Positions 35,613 to 47,275 are shown, numbered from the stretch's first letter. The stretch: 64,000 bases of DNA from Azolla caroliniana (GCA_043228905.1 JBHGNT010000005.1:21948001-22012000); one strand, 5' to 3'. Notes: generated by a model not told the origin, from the letters alone. Numbers and translations are program-made.

Positions 35613-36107
35613 TTAACTATGTGTTGCGTACTCGATCAATTGCGTATAGCTCGCAGTACTCCCCCTCAAGCTCGGCAATGTGGATGTCGTGAGACCAAGG
35701 TCCGATGCGAATTGCCCGAGCTTGTCGACTCCTAAGGCCTTCGTAAAAATATCAGCAATCTGGAGGTGCCTATTGATATGTTGTAGATTGATTTCTCCGG
35801 CCTGTACACGCTCGCGGATGAAGTGGTAGTGCACTTCGATGTGTTTAGTCCTTACGTGGAAGACGAGGTTCCGAGCGAGGTAGATGCTGCTCATGTTGTC
35901 GCAGAAGAGGCGAATTGGATCCGTAATGGGAACATCCAGATCCTTGAGTATGCGCTTGAGCCATACGGCTTCACATGCGGTGATTGCCGCACCCCTGTAT
36001 TCGGCTTCCGTGCTTGATAATGCAACTATCGGTTGCTTTTTACTACTCCAGGAGATCGCTCCGCTGCCGAGAGAGAAGATGAATCTGGATGTGGATCGTC
36101 TATCCAC
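35613..36107 (-). pseudogene. Copia 2 RNase H domain
   Basis: Shows SWSSKKQPIVALSSTEAEYR, LFCDNMSSIYLARN, RTKHIEVHYHFIRE and ADIFTKAL in order, the standard ending of a plant copia polyprotein. The catalytic Asp/Glu residues in STEAEY and CDN are kept. The frame runs on past the polyprotein into the polypurine tract region. Confidence 0.9.
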
Positions 36108-36292
36108 TTTGTAGCCTGCCTAGTCCGCGTCTGTGTATCCTGCGAGTCGAATGATCGTATTTGACTTATACATAATGCCGCAATCATCGTAGTACTTACA
36201 TACCGCAATATCCTCTTAGCGCAATCGAGATGAAGGTTTGGCGGATTCTGCGTGAATTGGCTAAGTAGGCCGACAGAATAACTGAGATCGGG

Positions 36293-37579
36293 TCACATAA
36301 TGGTGAGATAGATTAAGCTGCCGATTAGTTGACGATACTGAGTTGACTCGCACACGGCTGTGCTAGAATCGACATCCATCTTGAGATTACGATCGAGAGG
36401 GGTGGACATAGGTTTGCATTCGGTCATTCCGAACTTGTAGAGCAAGTTGAGAACGTAGTGCCGTTGAGAGATCATTATGCCGACTGGTGTTCGAATTACT
36501 TCAATGCCTAGGAAGTAATGGAGCTCGTGCAGGTCTTTCATTTTGAATATGCCGGAGTGAAGTGATTTAACTTTGTTAATCTTGGCGAGATCCTTTCCTC
36601 CGATGACCAAATCATCCACGTAAAGGATGATGACAATCGAGATATCTGACTCGTTTCGGATGTATAGGGAAGTATCAGATTCTAACATTCGAAATCCGAT
36701 CTAATGAAGATACTGCATCATGATCTTCGAGTGCCACGCATGGGGTGCTTGTTTGAGGCCATATAGTGGCTTCTTGAGGCGGCATACGATGTGCGGATGA
36801 CTACACGATTCAAATCCGGGTGGTTGAATCATATATACTTCCTCTTCTAATTCTCCTTGGAGGAAGGCGTTTTTCACGTCCATCTAGTGGAGGTGCCACC
36901 CTTTTGTTGCGGCAAGAGCAATTACGGTCCGCACGGTGGTCATCTTTGCCACCTGGGTAAAGGTCTCTTCGTAGTCTACACCGTGCGCTTGTGCGTATCC
37001 TTTCGCAACGAGCCGTGCTTCGAAGTGATTTACGGAGCTGTCGACATTGTCTTTCACTTTGTAAATCCATCGACATCCAATCGCTTTCTTGTGCGACGTG
37101 TGAGGGACGGGATCCCATGTCTCGTTTTTGCATAACGCTTCCATTTCCTCATGCATTGCATCGACCCATCGTGGATCCTTTACGACTTCGGAAAGTGTCT
37201 TCGGCTCTCGTATTGATGCTACCTTCATCATGAAGGCGTAATGGTATGCCATATAATCATTGTAGCTGAAGCGGCTTACGGGGTTCTTCTCATGGGTGGA
37301 TCGGTGGAGCTTCTCGTTTGTGGATACTAAGGCTTTCTTCGCTCCATCTGTCCAAATGATTGGGATGTCCAAGCCTTCGAACTCACTGTCAAGGGGGTGA
37401 GTTGATGCGTTGTCGATTGGATCTTCGTATTCAGACACCTTGGCCTTCCCTTTGTCGAGTTTCGGACTCGGTCGAAATGTGCTTTGGTCACTCGGGGGCT
37501 CCTGTGGTCCACTAAGTCGTGTCGTAATCAGGCTTTCTTCATACATGCGCGTGAGCCGAGCTTGGTCTTCTATCTCCAT
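36293..37579 (-). pseudogene. Copia 2 reverse transcriptase
   Basis: Shows the RT lead-in (WVDAMHEEMEAL, GCRWIYKVK, ARLVAKGYAQ), motif [29 protein letters not shown] and motif C YVDDLVIGG. All are in one phase, with stops at about 36884-36886 and near 36700. It is the multiplying enzyme of the element, now inactive. Confidence 0.92.
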
Positions 37580-38118
37580 TTCGGCAGATTCCGGGAGTCA
37601 GAGTTGAAGTTGTTTCTGGTGCATACCAGGATGCGGACTCGTCGAAAAGGACATCTCGACTTACGCGAGATTTTCGGGTAGATGGGTTGTAGTATTTGTA
37701 CCCCTTCAGTTCGAGTGAGTATCCTACGAGGATACATTTCTCCGACTTCGGGTCAAGCTTTTGTCGCATGTCGTCGGGAATATGTATGTAAGCGATTGCG
37801 CCGAAAATGCGGACATGTGATAAGTCCGGCTTCTTTCCAAAGAACTTCTCATGAGGAGTTACGTCGTGTACTCCTGAGGTTGTGCACCTATTCATGAGGT
37901 ATACAACTGTGTTCACTACTTCCGCCCAATACGATTTCGACAGGTTCTTCTCATTCATCATAGCCTGTGCGACTTCTACTATGTGCCACTTTTTACGCTT
38001 AGCTACGCCGTTCTCCTGAGGTGTGTGACGGCATGAGAATTCTGGTCGGATTCCTTCCTTTTGGAGATACGCCGTAAACTCATCTGAAAAGTATTCTTTG
38101 CCTTCATCCGATTGAAGA
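37539..38118 (-). pseudogene. Copia 2 integrase, C-terminal half
   Basis: From the right edge it reads QSDEGKEYFSDEF, then HTPQENGVA, KSYWAEVVNTVVYLMNR and HVRIFGAIAY. The first catalytic Asp segment (usually DNGGEY) appears as DEGKEY, and the ER after NGVA is altered, so the site is damaged. The element breaks off at about 38120 in purine-rich sequence. Confidence 0.85.
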
Positions 38119-38159
38119 CAACTGTCACGGACGTAGACGAGGGCAAGGACAAGTAGGCG

Positions 38160-38423
38160 AGCTCAATATTAAGAAAGAGAGAAAGATAGATATATAGATA
38201 GAGAGGAGCATAGACAAGAGAACAAGAGAGAGAGAGAGAGGGTAGACAAAAGAGCGAGAACTAAATTATGCTTCCGTAACTGGTGTTGTTCACCTTGATT
38301 GTAATCAAGGTGGACTGAAGTATTTATACAAAAATGTGGTGGTATGCATGTAAGCTAGGAAACATCTAGAGAATGCATGGAAACTTCTAGAGAGTGCATG
38401 TCTATGCATTCTCTAGAAGTTTC
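38160..38423. other. GA-rich stretch and inverted/direct repeat cluster
   Basis: GAGA-rich tracts at 38165-38240 include (AG)n at 38226-38240. A near-perfect inverted repeat follows: arms 38380-38399 and 38404-38423, 19 of 20 pairing, with a 4-base loop. A third copy of the arm, in direct orientation, lies at 38359-38378. It may be part of an LTR, since a TATAAATA-like box reads on the minus strand near 38320, but no element end is visible. Confidence 0.6.
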
Positions 38424-38957
38424 TTGAAAGTTCTAGTGATTAACTTACAATGTAATAAGTTGGTCACCATTCGGTGAAGGCAAATATGATTGCTGCCAAC
38501 TCCTTGCTGGATAATTGATTTCTGGGGTGGTAAACTTCCGAGAGTAGAAGGCAACAGGACGTAGTGTGCCCTCGTCATCTGGTTGGGATAGGACAACTCC
38601 AATGGCAAAGTCGGAGGCATCGGTTTCGACTTGGAAGGGCCTTGTGGGGTCAGGGTGAACCAACACTAGGGTTGTGAGAAAAGTTGCCTTGAGGGCATCA
38701 AAAGCACGTTGCACCGTAGAGGTCCAAAGAAATGGAGTATCTTTTCTTGTATGGATGATTAGAGGTTGTACTAAAGAAGAAAAACCATTGATAAATCGTC
38801 GATAGAAATTTGCAAAACCAAGAAATGATTGTACCTCTTTCAACCGAGTAGGGACAGGCCAATCGGTGATTGCCGCTACCTTGTGTGCATCCATTTTAAT
38901 CCCGGAGGGTGAAATCACGTAGCCGAGGAATTTGACAGAGGTCCGATCGAATTCACA
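38424..38957 (-). pseudogene. Ty3/gypsy RT-RNase H fragment
   Basis: The frame 38445-38918, extended upstream to 38957, reads [14 protein letters not shown], then [43 protein letters not shown] and [18 protein letters not shown]. This is the RT C-terminus joined to the RNase H domain of a plant gypsy element. A one-base shift near the end ([13 protein letters not shown] read in another phase) breaks it. Its right edge coincides with the start of LINE C at about 38958. Confidence 0.9.
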
Positions 38958-41530
38958 TTAAGGTAGTGGTGGTGCTACTAGATTTTGAGAAAGCATATGA
39001 TAGGGTATGTTGGAACTTTCTAGAAAGTGTGATGGGGAAACTCAGCTTTCAAGAGACATGGATCAAAGGCATTGCAGGACTTTATAGGAACGACAGTAGT
39101 TGCGTTTCACTTGCAGGTGAAAGGGGCCCCTTTTTCCAAATATCCCGATCTGTACGACAAGTATTCCCACTAGCTCCATCCTTATTTCTATTATACACCG
39201 AAGCACTCTCTTGCTTTCTCAGCTCACGACATCTCAACCTACATGGTCTTCTCGTACCTCATTCTCACCAAAGCATCCTGGATATAGAATTTGCAGATGA
39301 CACAACGGTCTACATGCAAGGGGACTTGGAAAACCTCCAAAAGCTAGAAAGTGGGTTAGCCGTATTTGGCAAGAGATCCAATGCCATGATCAATTGGCAC
39401 AAATCCTGTGCAATATGGCTTTCTCATGAAACACATCTTGCGTGGCACCCCCATCTCCCTTTCAAATGGATCAATCAAGGAGCGAGCACCAAATATTTGG
39501 GTTTCCAAATTGGTTTCAACATACCACCGAAGACTATGATTGCACCCGTTATCCATTCCATTTGACAAAAGTTGATACATTGGAGTTTGAAAAAACTATC
39601 GTTAGCGGGTCACATCATAGTGGCAAACCAGGTAGTACTCGCAACAACATGGTACACTCTATCATGTTGGACAATCTCCAAGGAAAGCATACATCAAATT
39701 CAACAACTGGTATGCAACTACATTTGGTCTGGTAAGGAAGATCATGTAACTTGTGCCAAGGTGGCGAGGCCTATACTCACAACACCTAAGTCGAGAGGGG
39801 GATTGGGTCTTATTGATTCCCTTTCACAATCAAAAGCCTAACTTGCCAAATTTGTGGTGCGAGGACTCCAGTCAGGAAATGAATGTTGGAAAATGCTACT
39901 GCGGTTACGTTTCGCTTACTTTAGGCCACGAAAAGGGGTCAATTAGCCCCCCCAAACGGGATGGATTCTAAACATGGATCTCAAACCTAGTTTCTCCCGC
40001 CAATTGGAGGATATATTTAGTGCATCCATGTGGAAGGCATGGTGTGACATTAGACGAGGGCTCAAGTGCGATCAACTGAGCTCTGAACTTGCCTAGCTCA
40101 GTCAACGTATCCTATGGAACCCATGTATCAAGGATGAATCTAATCAACTACTGGGATCACGTAAGGGGTTGTCATGGGGATACATTGCAGAAGGTTCAGG
40201 AAAAAGTATAGAATGTTGGAGACGATTTATGTCACTACCACTACAAGATCAAGCCAACATATTCCATGGAATTAGGGGCGAATGGACTAGGAGATCAGAA
40301 ATCATTAACGTTCTACTGATTAGGGAAGCTGCCACTCAAAGGACAACAATGGAGAAATGGATAGGCTACGAGGAGGAGGGATCTTTGATCCCGAGACGTA
40401 GGGGAACACCAAAAAGGATCAAAGGCTCTGAATTGCGAGACACTGAGACGCCAACATAGAATAACGCAATTCAAGTACTCGCGTATACTAGTCATAAATG
40501 GATTGTAGATCCTGATCTGATCAAAGTACAACCCGATTGGCACATATGTACTCATGAAAACACATGTCTACATAAGGTCAGTTGGGACCCTTTGCAATGG
40601 AGATGGCGTGATCCTTATGCGGGGCAAGGAACCATACCCATCCCTTTCTTCCAATTCACAACTAGATTGGGTCGCCACATTCTAGTTGCTCAAACCACCA
40701 GAGAGCCGACTGCTACAAAGGTCTGGCACACATTTCAAGTTCCTCACACAATTATCACCAAGTTTTGGCAGAAAATGTGGAAACAACAACACACAAGGCG
40801 AATTACCACGTTCCAATGGCTATTAATATAAGTCACTACCGGTGGGAGCATGGCAACATGGGAACCTTAGCTCTCCTAATTGTGAAGAGTGCCCAAATGC
40901 AGTAGAATCAATACGACACGCTCTGTGGGATTGCCCAACGTCCCATCGAATATGGCGGGGGGTTGGCCGCTTGTTGCAATAATGCTAGGTGCAAGGCTCA
41001 ATCAAGTGGGGAAATATATGTTGGCTATCATGGCAGACCCCAGTTGGCAGATACGAGCATCAAGAGGAGGGGATGACTTTGGTGATAAAAGCACAAGAGG
41101 TTTTTTTCTCCACTAGCGGCAATGTCCACTCAACTCCTCTTAATGACAAATCTCAAGTTGTGTTGGAATTGGTCAGCCCAATAACTCTTTGGATTCTATG
41201 GAAACAACGGTGTAGACAGGTCTTCTCCAACCAAACCGCGCATCCGACAATGTTACTGCAAGAGATATGGAGTGAAATTGTAGCCACTCTAAAGAGCCAA
41301 TATGATGGCCTCAAGGGCGGCTCCGATGGAGTTGAAAGACAATGAATAGCCTTCATCCAACAATGGTCGTCCTCTCCCTTTCTTGAGTTAGTGGGCATCC
41401 ACATAAGATGGAACTATCGCATCCGTACAGGGATTTGTACATAATAGTCTCATTTGTAAAATTTTATAACTAATGGAAGGAGCTTTTTTCGGAAAAAAGA
41501 AAAAAGAAAAAAGAAAAAAGGAAAAAAAGA
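38958..41530 (+). mobile_element. LINE C copy 2, 5'-truncated in RT
   Basis: Begins inside the RT palm (VVLLDFEKAYDRV, 38966 onward) and includes motif C FADDTTVYM. The connection region is in pieces at 39442-39841, 40169-40459, 40592-40831 and 40889-41345. A zinc cluster, CEECPNAVESIRHALWDC, lies at about 40885-40940, and the tail is (GAAAAAA)n at 41484-41530. The 3' half matches copy 1 at 6840-8201. RT motif C is of the common FADD type, unlike LINEs A and D, and the tail is A-rich, so this is a separate LINE lineage. Several frameshifts make it inactive. Confidence 0.92.
38966..39565 (+). pseudogene. LINE C reverse transcriptase palm
   Basis: A frame of about 200 codons holds motif A (LDFEKAYDRVCW), the SRSVRQVFPLAPSLF block (RQGCPLSP in active LINEs; the Gly is replaced here) and FADDTTVYM. 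The start is a truncation point, not a true start codon. Confidence 0.9.
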
Positions 41531-43240
41531 AATGTAGTACTTTATTCATCCAACCAATATTTGGTCTTGCTGATTTGAACAAAATGATCTCGAACTTTGC
41601 GAGTACCATTGCATCTCTATTGTCTATTTCCATTGATGTCACCCATTTGTTGAACTTGTGTTGACTTGTTCCCATGGTCTCCTCAATCCCCAACTCTTGA
41701 AATAATGCTTGTTTGAAGGATCCCAAATTACTACGTGCTTGTTGAAGCTTTACAAATTTTGTATGCAACACAACAGAGACCACCTAATGGATGCATCTTA
41801 GTTTGTGAGAACTTTGGAGCTAGTTATAGGCATGAAAGATCTCCCAAAATGATCTAAAAGCTACCTTCTTCAATCACACTAACTTGATGATAAAAACATT
41901 CTCGAAGCATTTCTTCATTGTATATTCTTAGAAAGTCACAATCGTTCACTTGAAATTAATCAACAATCTCAACGCTTATTGCATGTTTCACCATATCCAT
42001 TTCCTCAAAAAAATTTATTTCATCATTATTTTCATTATCTTCAAAAATCTTTATTCAACTCTTTTAGGTCAAGTTCACCAATGGATGTTGCAGAAATCCA
42101 AGAGCGCATGTGAAACATGAGTGGGACCACTAAGGTCTCGAACCAAGGAAGATGAGATTCAAGATATTATCCATAGAGTTTGTCGACGTCAAGCATTCAA
42201 GATGGTACGAAACCATGCGCTTGATTATTTCTCCTTTTAAGATGTATGGGAGCACTTAGAACTTTCCCTAAGAAAGAATGTGTGTACCGATGGGTGCACG
42301 AGGGTGAGATTTTTGTTTTAATGAGTGGTTGTACAATAATAATGTGTGCGAATGTGTGTGCCCAAGAAGATGCAAAAATGTGTGTTCATTTATTACATGT
42401 GTTTGTATGACGATGTGTGTATGTGTGAGTCTAGTGTCGAATCCACGTGTATATGTTATTGTAAACAGTTTTTTTCGGGCATGGTGTCTTATATGAAAAT
42501 GAGCATGAAAGGTAATTTGTATTGATATTTAACTTGCATGTAAACATGTATCAATGTACATTTGAATTTATGTGTGCATGGGTATTTGTGGATGTGCAAA
42601 GTTACACGTAGGCATGAATGTGTAGTTGTACCTAGCCATTTGTGTGTGCCAATGTAAGCTGTACATATGGATTGTATTATGAGTGTGTGTGGAAAGGGGC
42701 GGGGGGTGGAGAGGGTAAAGTATAATAGGTAGTGTGAATCCAAATTTCCAATGGTTGATGCCTAGGCTACGTTTGAGCATCAAATTCGCAAGGTATGTTA
42801 GGTAGTGAAGAGGCTTGACATTGATAACTCCTCTACAACAATGGGTGGCAAATTGCAATCATAAGACCAATACTCAACGTTGTTGTGGGGAATGCCAACT
42901 ACACGAAGAAAATTCGCCGGATGCGCGGGAACGGGGGTGTGCGCGGATGCACACGAGATTTGTCTTAATGTACAAAGGTGTGTAAAGTAACATAGGACTA
43001 ATAAGTACTAGAGAGCGTGGGTTTGATAGGGTACTTTAATGTCCCACAGAAAGAGAGAGGAATAAAAGATAATGATGTGAGAGAGAATCAAGAGGAAATG
43101 GCTGACAGAAACGGTTTGTCATTAAGTGTGATGTATCAGAGGTTGTAATCTTCTGTTTTTGCTCTGATTAATTATTAGTATTTGCCGAGTCTCTATTCGT
43201 GTTTGGGTAATTCCATGTAGTCTCTGTTTATCATGTGTTT
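41531..43240. other. Spacer with one unassigned minus-strand frame
   Basis: A minus-strand frame at 41535-41783 reads smoothly (for example LGSFKQALFQELGIEETMG, then SMEIDNRDAMVLAKF). It looks coding-like, but I do not recognise it, and it runs into the A-rich LINE C tail. The rest (41800-43240) is AT-rich with degenerate TGTG-rich stretches at 42280-42480 and 42530-42700. No gene is supported. Confidence 0.35.
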
Positions 43241-43560
43241 GTCGCGTCCCGAGCTTGTGATATCGTCTCTGTCCTATTCCCGATTGAGTGTGCGTATCTG
43301 AGTGCGTGAGCCCATGAGCTCATCGCTGCTATCCGGCAACTGGTTCGGAACAGTATACGCCTCCGAACCGTGCGCTCACTGTCCGACATCCGGGAATCGA
43401 TCCGGATCGGATACGTGTCCGAAACCGATCTGGCGAAGCTATCCGAATACTGATCCGAATATCCTTCTTGGTCCGAGACCCCGGTGGTCCCGCCCCGTTT
43501 CAACCCGCACGCGCGGATTACCGCGACAACGCGTAGAAGCATCATAAGGTGTAACACTAT
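43241..43560. other. GC-rich island with repeated TCCGAA/TCCGGA motifs
   Basis: About 300 bases of strongly GC- and CpG-rich sequence in an AT-rich area. ATCCGG, TCCGAA and CCGGATCGGAT recur many times between 43328 and 43480. Frames on both strands are open only because of composition. It could be the end of a solo LTR or another element, but no TG...CA borders or coding domain can be fixed. Confidence 0.45.
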
Positions 43561-44737
43561 TCTTTGCAATACTTAAGAAAGTAAACCAATTTTTTGGTGA
43601 CAACTTTTGCTAAAGGCAAATTCAAGAATTAGGTGGCGAGTGGTTCGTTGTGAAGATCCTTATTCAAGAACTTCTTTTGAAATGAGCCTTTGTGAGAGGA
43701 TCAACTCACCTATGGTTTGCATAAGGGAATTTGTTGTTTCCTTTTATCATATCCTCCTTCAAACATAGTTTCTTGTGAATTAAAACTTATAAAAATACAA
43801 ATAAAATCGGTAATTTCCTTGAAACAAAAGCAATTTAAGTAGATTAGGAGGTACTCTATGGTTATAAATCCTACATATTACAATAGCCTTTCGACAAATT
43901 GGACCAAATTATACAAAATTTGAACCCTTTGAGGTAAAGTGAAATGGAGTTGAGATAAGAAAGAGTTGGGGACATATCCTTGAATCGGTGTGGGTAGTGA
44001 GTCAAATGATCGATGAAAATGTCACTTAGTTTTTGTAGGACTGCCATGCACCCTTTTGATTTCCTATGATGTGATGTTCAATGTGTTGCTAAAGCTTGGG
44101 GATTCAATTCCCAAAATGTGTAAACTATGGCTTTCAAACGATCTCGTTGTCAAATAAATATAAAAACATTCTTTCTAATGATGTGCAATTGATTTTTCTA
44201 TTGGAATGAAAACTATTCTTACCCTTGGATGTGTACTTAGCTTTGGCAAGGTTTGTGTCAATCATCCTTTTTATCACATGCCTCCAAAACTTAAGAACTT
44301 GGCAACGAACTAATTAGTGGCTTTCAAGAGCTCTCTATTGGATAAAAATAGAGGCCTCTCTTCTTAAGATCTTGTTATTCTTATCCTTGGATGGATGACC
44401 CTCTTCATTTGTGCATTGTACCTCCAATTTCCCTTTCCAATCATTGTTTATGTGGGCAACCCTATGTTGGCAAGGATTAGGTCTTATCATTTTTGAGCCA
44501 TCTTCCATTGTTATATACTTTTTTTTTTCTAGTGCACTTGAATAAGAATCCATTCCTTTCCATAACTTGCCTTTTTCATGCATTTCTCTCTTTGCAGATG
44601 TACACCACTACATAACATTGTGTCATTTTTGAGCCCTTGGATGCATGTCATGGCCATAATGAGTTGATGGGATAAGAGTTGTGTGCTTGATGTGTCAGTT
44701 TCAAGGGTGACATTGTTTTTTTCACCATTAATTATTT
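43561..44737. other. Spacer, no recognised feature
   Basis: AT-rich, with short frames only (44335-44583 and 44529-44750 on minus) that match nothing I know. Confidence 0.45.
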
Positions 44738-45050
44738 GGGAAAAGTACAAGGATACCCCTGGAAGTTCATCTATTTACCAGAATGCCCATGGAAGTTCTA
44801 AATTTACCAAACTACCCCTATGTCCAAAAATTTACACTTTATAAAGTAATTATACACTCAAATATTTGGTAAATAGGGCTAGTTTGGGTCCAGTTCTTCC
44901 ATCTTTTGTAAATAGGGCTTGTAGATTTGAGTGTATAATTACTTTATAAAGTGTAATTTTTTGGACATAGGGGTAGTTTGGTAAATTTGGAACTTCCAGG
45001 GGCATTCTAGTAAATAGATGAACTTCCAGGGGTATTCTGGTACTTTTCCC
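44738..45050. mobile_element. Foldback MITE with about 125-bp terminal inverted repeats
   Basis: The first 125 bases (from GGGAAAAGTAC) are the reverse complement of the last 125 (to GTACTTTTCCC) with a few mismatches, around a centre of about 60 bases. Flanking sequences TAATTATTT and TAATTTATT are similar and about 9 bp long, consistent with a Mutator-like target duplication that has since changed. It carries no coding capacity. The RNA or single strand would form a very long hairpin. Confidence 0.88.
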
Positions 45051-45191
45051 TAATTTATTTCTCAAGAACTTGACAAACTTGGATATCACACACAACTTTC
45101 GATTCGATTTGGTCAAATAATTACTAAAACAATATTTAGATGTTTACTTGACAAGAAGATCATCCAGATCATAGTTTTTGTACTTAACTTT

Positions 45192-45556
45192 CCAAATTTA
45201 TAGGTTTCCATGCATACCTAGCCAAAATTCCAAGTTTGGATATCAGAACTTGATTTGCACAATAGTTAGTGAATAATATACATTCCAAATTTATAGGTTT
45301 CCATCCATACCTAGCCAAAATTCCAAGTTTGGATATCAGAACTTGATTTGCACAATAGTTAGTGAATAATATACATTCCAAATTTATAGGTTTCCATCCA
45401 TACCTAGCCAAAATTCCAAGTTTGGATATCAGAACTTGATTTGCACAATAGTTAGTGAATAATATACATTCCAAATTTATAGGTTTCCATGCATACCTAG
45501 CCAAAATTCCAACTTTGGATTTCAGAACTTGATTTGCACAATAAGTGAATAATATA
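45192..45556. repeat. Four-copy tandem repeat, 93-bp unit
   Basis: The word CCAAATTTATAGG recurs at 45192, 45285, 45378 and 45471, exactly 93 bases apart. Units 2 and 3 are nearly identical, and the fourth loses four bases near its end. As 93 is divisible by three, the minus strand carries an open frame (45184-45504) of 31-residue repeats (core PINLECILFTNYCANQVL). I regard this frame as a by-product of the unit length. Confidence 0.95.
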
Positions 45557-45560
45557 CATT

Positions 45561-46770
45561 TATATAATCAAAATCCATAACTTACGTCAACTATATTTAA
45601 AATTAACTAGATCCATTAAAGTTAAAAGGTAATAAAAACATTGTGATGTATGATGATGCACATCCAATGAGATGTAAGATCCTCATATGTACATACGTTG
45701 TCCGACTATAGGTCCATTTGGAAAACATGGCCATCTTCTCCTTCAATAAAAACGTTTAATAGCAAAATTCTAACTTCATCATTCGATCCTTTATAGTATA
45801 TACCATAATGTTCCTTTGAGTATTTTCACTATTACATGATTGGCATCTTCCCCTAGGTATCTTGCTTTATGTGACATTGGTTGTGTAGATTACGATCATG
45901 GCCATGGTATTCCAACATTGCAATGTTGGCCATGTTAGAACGAATAGGAAGGGAACTATTCAAAGCACAATGATTTTGAATTTAAAGAGTGTTGTCATTC
46001 AATAATGGTTTACAATAGTCACAATGATCATACAATTAATGGTTGTTAACAAAACGAGTGTTAATATAATAGATATAACTACATATAATAGGCTATTGCA
46101 CATTGTTGGGTAAATTTACATATTCAAGTCATGTGTGTATGTATATATATAGACACAGACATTATACAAGCATAGAAAGGCATACACCTAAATGCATACA
46201 ACGCATAAATATATGCACATAATCAGATTTGGGACATACACGAATTTCACATATAAATAAACTAGTTGGTACTGGAGGAAAGTATTGTTTATCATTTACG
46301 ATGATGGAGTTAGTTTGAGAGACAAACCACAAGATTTATCTACGCGGGTTCTAATTGAGTTTGATGCTTCCCAAAATTGTACGAGACACTATGTTGTCAA
46401 CTGTTGAAGAGAGGAGCTATTACAATCTATTTGAGAATGGTCACGCATTTCACTTTACACACTATAATCAATGTAAGCATGAGAGATTTTTGCACTTACA
46501 CTTTAGACATTCTATCCGATTTCGAGCAATATAGCCTCAATGTTATTCATTTCTATGTTACTTTCTCAAAAGATATGGCTATAAATCTCCATTTAAGTCA
46601 TCTTATGTTTCAATATCAAGAATTTCTATGGTGGAAAGCCAAAAGGTTTAAGGGTGATTATCTCTGTTCAAAGAACAAATTTCAATCCATTGCAACATGT
46701 ACATTACTATTCATCATTTTGAGCAATGGAAAGCCGACTTTGTGGATCAACATAAACATGATAGCTTTGG
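45561..46770. other. Spacer
   Basis: AT-rich. The plus frame 46377-46787 (136 codons) is unremarkable in composition and matches nothing I know. It runs into the direct repeat that follows. No gene is supported. Confidence 0.45.
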
Positions 46771-47057
46771 TCATCCACATATTCTGAATAATCTTCTTTA
46801 TTCTCCAAAGTTTCATGTTTTTAATCCTCCTCCTCAAGGCATATATTGAAGATATTTGGATGAAAGTCATAACCAACTGGTTAAAGTCTCTACATTATTA
46901 CAAATTCTTCATGCTCATCCACATATTCTGAGTAGTCTTCGTTATTCTCCAACGTTTCATGTTTTTAATCCTACTCAAGTCATATATAGAAGATATTTAC
47001 ATGAAAAACATAAACTAGTTAAATTCTCTACATTATTACAAATTCTTCACGGCCAAA
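46771..47057. repeat. 144-bp direct duplication
   Basis: 46771-46914 and 46915-47057 are two adjacent copies. Each begins TCATCCACATATTCTGA and ends near CATTATTACAAATTCTTCA, with about 10% difference and a 6-bp indel. Each copy encodes a similar peptide (for example HVFNPTQVIYRRYLHEKHK in copy 2), which may be a fragment of a decayed coding sequence. Confidence 0.8.
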
Positions 47058-47275
47058 CCCATGCAGGACAAACCTAAGACAATTTTTCTTATCCCTCACA
47101 TCCTTTATTTGAGAAAAACATGTATTTGTACAACCTCACATTAAAATCTGATTTGCATACATACAAGCAAAAATGAAGAAGAGCAATTCAAGTATCCTTT
47201 ATTTTGCATAGGGTGTTGGCTTGTTTCTCAAAGCAGGACATCATCTAGGCGATGACATGGTACTGAATTTTGTCA

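Larger units (their letters stand above)
35293..38120 (-). mobile_element. Decayed Ty1/copia element 2
   Basis: On the minus strand this carries, from right to left, the integrase C-terminal half (37539-38118), RT (36293-37579), RNase H (35613-36107), a polypurine tract near 35660-35672 and a probable 3' LTR running to about 35293. The element lacks gag, protease and the 5' LTR. RT is in one phase with two stops (about 36884 and 36700), and frameshifts flank it on both sides. It is visibly richer in G+C and in CpG than its neighbours. Its LTR end lies against the (AG)n tail of LINE D, and no target duplication can be seen. Confidence 0.88.

Noticed and set aside
45184-45504. The regularly repeated units as a CRISPR array or a protein gene
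   Set aside because: Contiguous 93-bp tandem copies without spacers in a plant genome; the frame follows from the unit length.
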